Below are positions 6,840 to 10,345 of a DNA stretch of 10,345 nucleotides, piece after piece. The stretch's first letter is position 1, and each line of letters opens with the position of its first letter. This DNA comes from an uncultured Clostridia bacterium. Lineage in GTDB: Bacteria; Bacillota; Clostridia; Peptostreptococcales; Anaerovoracaceae. The DNA lies in the NCBI GenBank assembly GCA_934277495.1, contig CAKQUI010000082.1, positions 1-10,345 on the forward strand, given 5' to 3'. Made by a program: the position numbers and the translations under genes. Under the pieces are notes generated by a model, which worked only from the letters and a program-made list of their open reading frames with translations, made no database searches and had not been told where the DNA came from.

Positions 6840-6850
6840 TTGTTTGACAA
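6840..6850. promoter_or_regulatory. FadR-type operator candidate upstream of glmL
   Basis: TTGTTTGACAA is identical to the site at the gntR promoter and fits TNGTNNNACNA. It lies 10 bp upstream of the glmL -35. The octamer TTGACAAC at its end also forms a perfect inverted repeat with GTTGTCAA at 6822-6829, which overlaps that -35 (14-bp spacing), so a second half-site may reach into the promoter. Confidence 0.55.
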
Positions 6851-6916
6851 CCATTTTCTGAAAAATCCCCGATTTTTACATCAAATTTGTATGGATCAGC
6901 TTGGGCAGGCATATGC

Positions 6917-7003
6917 TATAGCTGCATGGACACCGCTATATTAGTAATGAGAAAACATATAGCTGGATATATCAGCTAATTTATGCTACATTAAAATTAG
7001 CTA
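6917..7003. promoter_or_regulatory. Repeat cluster, probable operator region of the toxin-antitoxin operon
   Basis: TATAGCTGCAT (6917-6927) and TATAGCTGGAT (6958-6968) are near-identical direct repeats 41 bp apart. TAGCTG (6960-6965) and CAGCTA (6973-6978) form an inverted repeat with a 7-bp centre. AGCTAATTT (6974-6982) and AAATTAGCT (6994-7002) form another with 11 bp between. Clustered palindromes just ahead of a Phd/YefM gene are typical of antitoxin autorepression sites. A single promoter could not be assigned with confidence. Confidence 0.55.
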
Positions 7004-7024
7004 AAATGTAAAGGAGGCATTTTT

Positions 7025-7261
7025 ATGATCAGTGCAACTGCAACAGAAATGCAAAATAACTTTGGCAAATATCTGAAACTCGTGATTTCCGGGCAGGAAA
7101 TCATAGTTACCAGGAACGGCCGTGAAGTAGGACGCTTCATTCCCAGGGAGGCTGCGGTTTCTTATCTGACCGATTCCCTCACAGGGATACTTAAAGAAAG
7201 CCATGATCCTGATGAAGCAAGAGCAGAAAGACTGAGGGAAAAATATGAAACTGCTGATTGA
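7025..7261 (+). CDS. Phd/YefM-family antitoxin
   Basis: This 78-residue protein has the N-terminal Phd/YefM fold pattern: MISATATEMQNNFGKYLKLV, then a basic hairpin VTRNGREVGRFIP. It ends in a charged, probably disordered tail rich in Glu, Arg and Lys (about 55-78) that would wrap the toxin. The dimeric N-terminal part would bind the repeats upstream and repress the operon, with the toxin as co-regulator. AAGGAGG (7011-7017) lies 7 nt before the ATG. The gene overlaps the toxin start by 17 bp, which is usual for translationally coupled toxin-antitoxin pairs. Confidence 0.9.
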   Translation: MISATATEMQNNFGKYLKLVISGQEIIVTRNGREVGRFIPREAAVSYLTDSLTGILKESHDPDEARAERLREKYETAD

Positions 7262-7652
7262 TGCAAACATACTGATGGACGTTCTCCAGAACCGTGAACC
7301 ATTTGTAAAAGAATCTTCAGTGATATGGAAGCTGTGCGAAACAGGAAAAGCCGATGGGTTTGTTTCTTCCCTGACATTTGCAAACCTCGTATATATCATA
7401 CGTAAAGAGCTCGACCCTGCAACTATAGAAGATGTCCTGCAGAAGCTTGGGCTGATTTTCAGATTCACAGACCTGAAAGCAGCTGATATCACCGATGCTG
7501 CAAAACTCCACTGGGAAGATTTTGAAGACGCTGTACAGAGCGTCACAGCTATGAGGATAGGCGCTGACTATATTATCACAAGAAACATCCGTGACTTCTC
7601 AAAAAGCAAGGTCACAGCATTTACGCCTGCTGAACTGATTGCAAGGATATAG
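7245..7652 (+). CDS. PIN-domain ribonuclease toxin (VapC-like)
   Basis: This 135-residue protein consists of one PIN domain. Acidic residues expected to bind Mg2+ are visible: D6 in LIDANI, D12, D95 in FEDAVQ and D117 in TRNIRDF. The segment around 43-51 (LTFANLVYI), where many VapC proteins carry a catalytic Glu, has Ala-Asn instead. Other PIN proteins paired with YefM-type antitoxins often show Asn there, so this need not mean inactivity. Family toxins cut tRNA or rRNA when released from the antitoxin. GAGGGA lies just before the ATG, inside the antitoxin gene. Pairing of a PIN toxin with a Phd/YefM antitoxin is a known hybrid combination. Confidence 0.88.
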   Translation: MKLLIDANILMDVLQNREPFVKESSVIWKLCETGKADGFVSSLTFANLVYIIRKELDPATIEDVLQKLGLIFRFTDLKAADITDAAKLHWEDFEDAVQSVTAMRIGADYIITRNIRDFSKSKVTAFTPAELIARI

Positions 7653-7677
7653 AGACGGCAGCAGGATAAATACCAAA

Positions 7678-7706
7678 AGAGGAGGGCTCTCGTGGCTCCC
7701 TCCTCT
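7678..7706. terminator. Shared hairpin between the toxin and DUF262 genes
   Basis: AGAGGAGGG (7678-7686) and CCCTCCTCT (7698-7706) form a perfect 9-bp stem with an 11-nt loop. On the minus strand TTTTGGTATTT follows, a reasonable T-run; on the plus strand only GTTATTG follows. It probably ends the DUF262 transcript and, less efficiently, the toxin transcript. Confidence 0.7.
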
Positions 7707-7766
7707 GTTATTGCAACGCTACCAAATTTGAAATATTACAGATTTCAAAACAATCTCTGATATTAT

Positions 7767-10136
7767 TTATTTTAATGTTTTATACCAATTTACCAAATCT
7801 GTCTTGCTTTCCTCATACCATTCACTTGTAACAAACTGTTCTTTTCCGTTAATCATTACAGGATCCTTTTTATATCTTATTTTTTTGCCAGCCCCCATAT
7901 TGTCTGTTCTGTAGTCAGCTAAAACAGGATATGTCATCTTTCTGAAATTATCCCGTGTATATTCTTTGGTCTTCAACAATTCTACTTCTTCATCAGTTAT
8001 TTTATCATGATCTGCAAGATCCTTTATAAGGCAGTATGCCAGTTTCCCAGGGGTAACCTTATTATATGTAGTTTCATCATTAACGTCAAAAGTTTTGCTT
8101 ACAAGCAATATCAAATCATTGGAATCATAGTCTAAATACCCCATAAGTCCTTGTATGATCTCCATTTTAGACTGAGAGCTTAAATTAGTTTCCACATATA
8201 TTTCATCCCCGACTTCCACAGGTCTTCGAAATGCTGTTTTATCTTCTGATATATATTTGCAGTCAAAATTCCTGTATTCAACGGGTTTTTCAGAATACAA
8301 TCGCACATTCACTTTTTTAAATGCGTCTGTGACATCTTTTACCCCAATCTCGTCTCCCAGCAATCTGATTTTTTCAATCGAGCGATTTGTAAAATCATAG
8401 TCGTCATCCCAGCTTACCCAGTTGTCATCATTTCCGGTCATATATGAGGTTTCCGGTCTGCGCCAGATATCTGCAGCATTTTTCTGAAGAAGCCCTGCTC
8501 TTTCAGAAATCTCCCGTTCACCCCATGCATCACATTTTTTCACATAATCATTCAGTGATAATTTACTGTAAGCAAAACCCTTTCCGCTCATAGTTTTCTT
8601 CTTTGCAAAGGACAGATTGCTATAATCGCTGTTATATGCCGTCAGTGTAAGATTACCTATTGTATCGATATACTTCGAATGAATAAACTCCCAGTTTTCA
8701 CCAAGAGCTTCTTTCCAGTCGTCATTCATAGTCTGAGGCATTATGTGCTCTATTGTCAAAGTCCCATCATCAATTTGCTCTTCTACTGCAATACGTTCCT
8801 TCGTACCATAATTCTCAAGTTCTTCAAAAATATATTTCTGTATATTTCGTTTTGCATTATATAATTCATATCCTTCAAATTTATCCTCAAAATCATGATC
8901 ATCAGGGAACCGGCTTTTACCTTTCTTACTTAGAAGTGCATATTTGAAAGCTTCATAACATGATATATTATTCCGTTCGATATATTTTTCTATTTCGGCT
9001 CCAATAGATACAAAGAGTTTATTAAGTGCATTTGCCTGTAATCCACAAATTTCTCTTCTGATTATAAAGCTCTCGATTATTTTGATCGATTTTTCCAATT
9101 CATCGTCTGTCAACATTGATTCCCGATTGTACTTCATCAAGTCAAATAATAACGGAATCATTGAATTTACACCTAATTTCCTGAGCTTTGTCAAAACACC
9201 TGCACATTTCCGGTTTGAGTATTCCGGAGCGATTATGTCCCGATAAAAACCCGCATAAATAATCATATCTTCAAGCACAGATTCTTTGGAAAGATCATGG
9301 TCCTCTACATAACGCTTGAATGTAAAATATAATTTTTTCATATTAGACAAATCACGATTTTTCACGGCGAGATAATACCTGATAAAGTCATTTATACTTT
9401 CACCTGGAACTTTTCGTTCAAGCACTTCCCAGTATTTTTTGTAAAATTGTTCCTGATATGAACTATCCATATTCATAAGGATATAATTTCTTATTTTATC
9501 AGCTTCTTTTAAATCCTGCCCTGTTGAATTCAAACTTTCAAATATCAGCTGGGGATCATCACCATCACTTGGAGAAAGACTTATATTTACAATTTCCAGT
9601 TTCATAACTGCGTCATACAAACCTTTCAACTCAGCCATAGAAAGGTTTGATACCTTTTCATAAAAGTACCTGTAATTGACTGAAATGCTGCTGTCAGAAC
9701 TTATCTCCTGGTCATTCAATAACCTGTCATAAGCAAGATCATCTCCTTTGACAAGCTTAAGTTTCAGTTTGTTTTCATTCGGAGCATACCTGTCCTGCAG
9801 ATACGCATCTGTTATTTTTTCCGGGTTTATGCCAACATCTATATCCATTACTTTTATATAATTTCTGATTGCAATCAGCAGAATCGAAACCGTAGTTATC
9901 CGCTGCTGTCCATCGATTATCTGATATTCCTGACATCCACCTGTATCATTCATAACATACACAAGGCTTCCAAAAAAGTGTGATGAATAATTCTCATGAT
10001 ATACAGCCATCAGATCATTAAAAAGTTTCTTGCAGTCACTTTTTTCCCAACTATACGATCTTTGATATACAGGGATTATAAACTTCTTATCTGCACCATC
10101 TAAAAATCTGCATATTAAGCTACCATTTGCTTTCAT
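7767..10136 (-). CDS. DUF262-DUF1524 protein, GmrSD/type IV restriction-like
   Basis: This 789-residue protein opens with a DUF262 (ParB/Srx-like) domain: IPVYQRSYSW (21-30), DGQQRITT (75-82) and FESLNSTGQDL (199-209). This domain is associated with NTP-dependent control or nuclease action in GmrS, BrxU and SspE. A helical middle leads to a DUF1524 His-Me-finger-like nuclease domain: IEHIMPQ with H464, GNLTL with N495, YNSDYSN (501-507) and the lysines at 512-514. A C-terminal extension of some 230 residues (about 560-789) faintly resembles DUF5655-type tails and ends with RYKKDPVMINGKEQFVTSEWY; its identity is not certain. GGAGGA (10143-10148) lies 6 nt before the ATG. The likely role is restriction of phage with modified DNA. 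No methyltransferase or helicase gene is adjacent. The gene is more A+T-rich than the metabolic genes, suggesting transfer. Confidence 0.87.
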   Translation of the reverse strand: MKANGSLICRFLDGADKKFIIPVYQRSYSWEKSDCKKLFNDLMAVYHENYSSHFFGSLVYVMNDTGGCQEYQIIDGQQRITTVSILLIAIRNYIKVMDIDVGINPEKITDAYLQDRYAPNENKLKLKLVKGDDLAYDRLLNDQEISSDSSISVNYRYFYEKVSNLSMAELKGLYDAVMKLEIVNISLSPSDGDDPQLIFESLNSTGQDLKEADKIRNYILMNMDSSYQEQFYKKYWEVLERKVPGESINDFIRYYLAVKNRDLSNMKKLYFTFKRYVEDHDLSKESVLEDMIIYAGFYRDIIAPEYSNRKCAGVLTKLRKLGVNSMIPLLFDLMKYNRESMLTDDELEKSIKIIESFIIRREICGLQANALNKLFVSIGAEIEKYIERNNISCYEAFKYALLSKKGKSRFPDDHDFEDKFEGYELYNAKRNIQKYIFEELENYGTKERIAVEEQIDDGTLTIEHIMPQTMNDDWKEALGENWEFIHSKYIDTIGNLTLTAYNSDYSNLSFAKKKTMSGKGFAYSKLSLNDYVKKCDAWGEREISERAGLLQKNAADIWRRPETSYMTGNDDNWVSWDDDYDFTNRSIEKIRLLGDEIGVKDVTDAFKKVNVRLYSEKPVEYRNFDCKYISEDKTAFRRPVEVGDEIYVETNLSSQSKMEIIQGLMGYLDYDSNDLILLVSKTFDVNDETTYNKVTPGKLAYCLIKDLADHDKITDEEVELLKTKEYTRDNFRKMTYPVLADYRTDNMGAGKKIRYKKDPVMINGKEQFVTSEWYEESKTDLVNWYKTLK

Positions 10137-10177
10137 TTACATTCCTCCATACTCTCCTGATGCCATCACATTATTCA

Positions 10178-10206
10178 ATTATAATCCATAACAAAAAAGA
10201 ACACAA
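10178..10206 (-). promoter_or_regulatory. Probable promoter of the DUF262-DUF1524 gene
   Basis: On the minus strand a consensus TATAAT (10178-10183) lies 17 bp downstream of TTGTGT (10201-10206), a weak -35. A T-rich spacer separates them. The predicted leader is about 35 nt. Confidence 0.5.
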
Positions 10207-10345
10207 TGCAGGCAATCGTCTCAAGCATCAAAACTTTAAATGACTGCTCCTTTCTCTGCGGTAAAGTCGTTCGATCCTGTCCTTTCATCCAAAGACATAC
10301 TGAAGAATATGAAAGCTGAAGAATTATTTATATAAAATCCTCCGG

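Noticed and set aside
6902..6917. GG-N10-GC spacing (TTGGGC...ATGCT) resembling a sigma-54 promoter before the antitoxin gene
   Set aside because: Only the GG, GC and one flanking base match; the CAC and TTGC parts do not, and a sigma-54 promoter would be odd for a toxin-antitoxin operon.
10262..10290. GTTCGATCC, resembling a tRNA T-loop
   Set aside because: The flanking bases do not form a T-stem and no anticodon or acceptor stem can be built around it.
10240..10335. Small plus-strand frame (31 codons, MTAPFSAVKSF...) upstream of the restriction-like gene
   Set aside because: There is no Shine-Dalgarno sequence and an in-frame stop directly precedes the ATG. Its composition is protein-like, so it could be a remnant, but this is too little to call.
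10250..10343. Minus-strand frame open from the right edge to a TAA, 34 codons
   Set aside because: It is short with no recognisable motif, and it overlaps the competing plus-strand frame; open length of this size is expected by chance.

Overview
The window looks like chromosome of an anaerobic, amino-acid-fermenting Gram-positive bacterium (Bacillota, class Clostridia). This is inferred from strong GGAGG-type ribosome binding sites, TTGACA/TATAAT promoters, a proline-racemase-family enzyme next to a sigma-54 activator, and a coenzyme-B12 carbon-skeleton mutase with its ASKHA reactivase. No single marker fixes the species.

Layout. (1) Positions 2-2440, plus strand: the 3' end of a proline racemase/hydroxyproline epimerase gene, then a PAS-AAA+-Fis sigma-54-dependent activator with its own promoter. 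(2) Positions 2643-6724, minus strand: an apparent operon in the order glmL (reactivase/chaperone), a single-chain mutase that joins a GlmE-like catalytic region to a C-terminal B12-binding domain, and a FadR-type GntR regulator. The regulator has a second promoter of its own. The 11-bp sequence TTGTTTGACAA, which fits the FadR-family operator pattern TNGTNNNACNA, occurs at both the glmL and the gntR promoters, suggesting one autoregulated regulon. (3) Positions 7025-7652, plus strand: a Phd/YefM antitoxin overlapping a PIN-domain toxin, preceded by a cluster of AGCT-centred repeats. (4) Positions 7767-10136, minus strand: a large DUF262-DUF1524 protein of the GmrSD/type IV restriction class, converging on the toxin-antitoxin pair with a shared hairpin between them. 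The sequence becomes visibly more A+T-rich here.

How the parts fit. The left two thirds read as amino-acid catabolism under two regulators: an activator for the racemase side (target promoter probably upstream of the window) and a repressor-like GntR protein for the mutase side. The mutase is the least explained item. It has the overall plan of glutamate mutase with both components in one polypeptide, but residues expected to bind glutamate seem altered, and no methylaspartase, citramalate or acyl-CoA genes accompany it here, so its substrate is open. The right third is an accessory defence/addiction segment. All family calls are from motifs read by eye.
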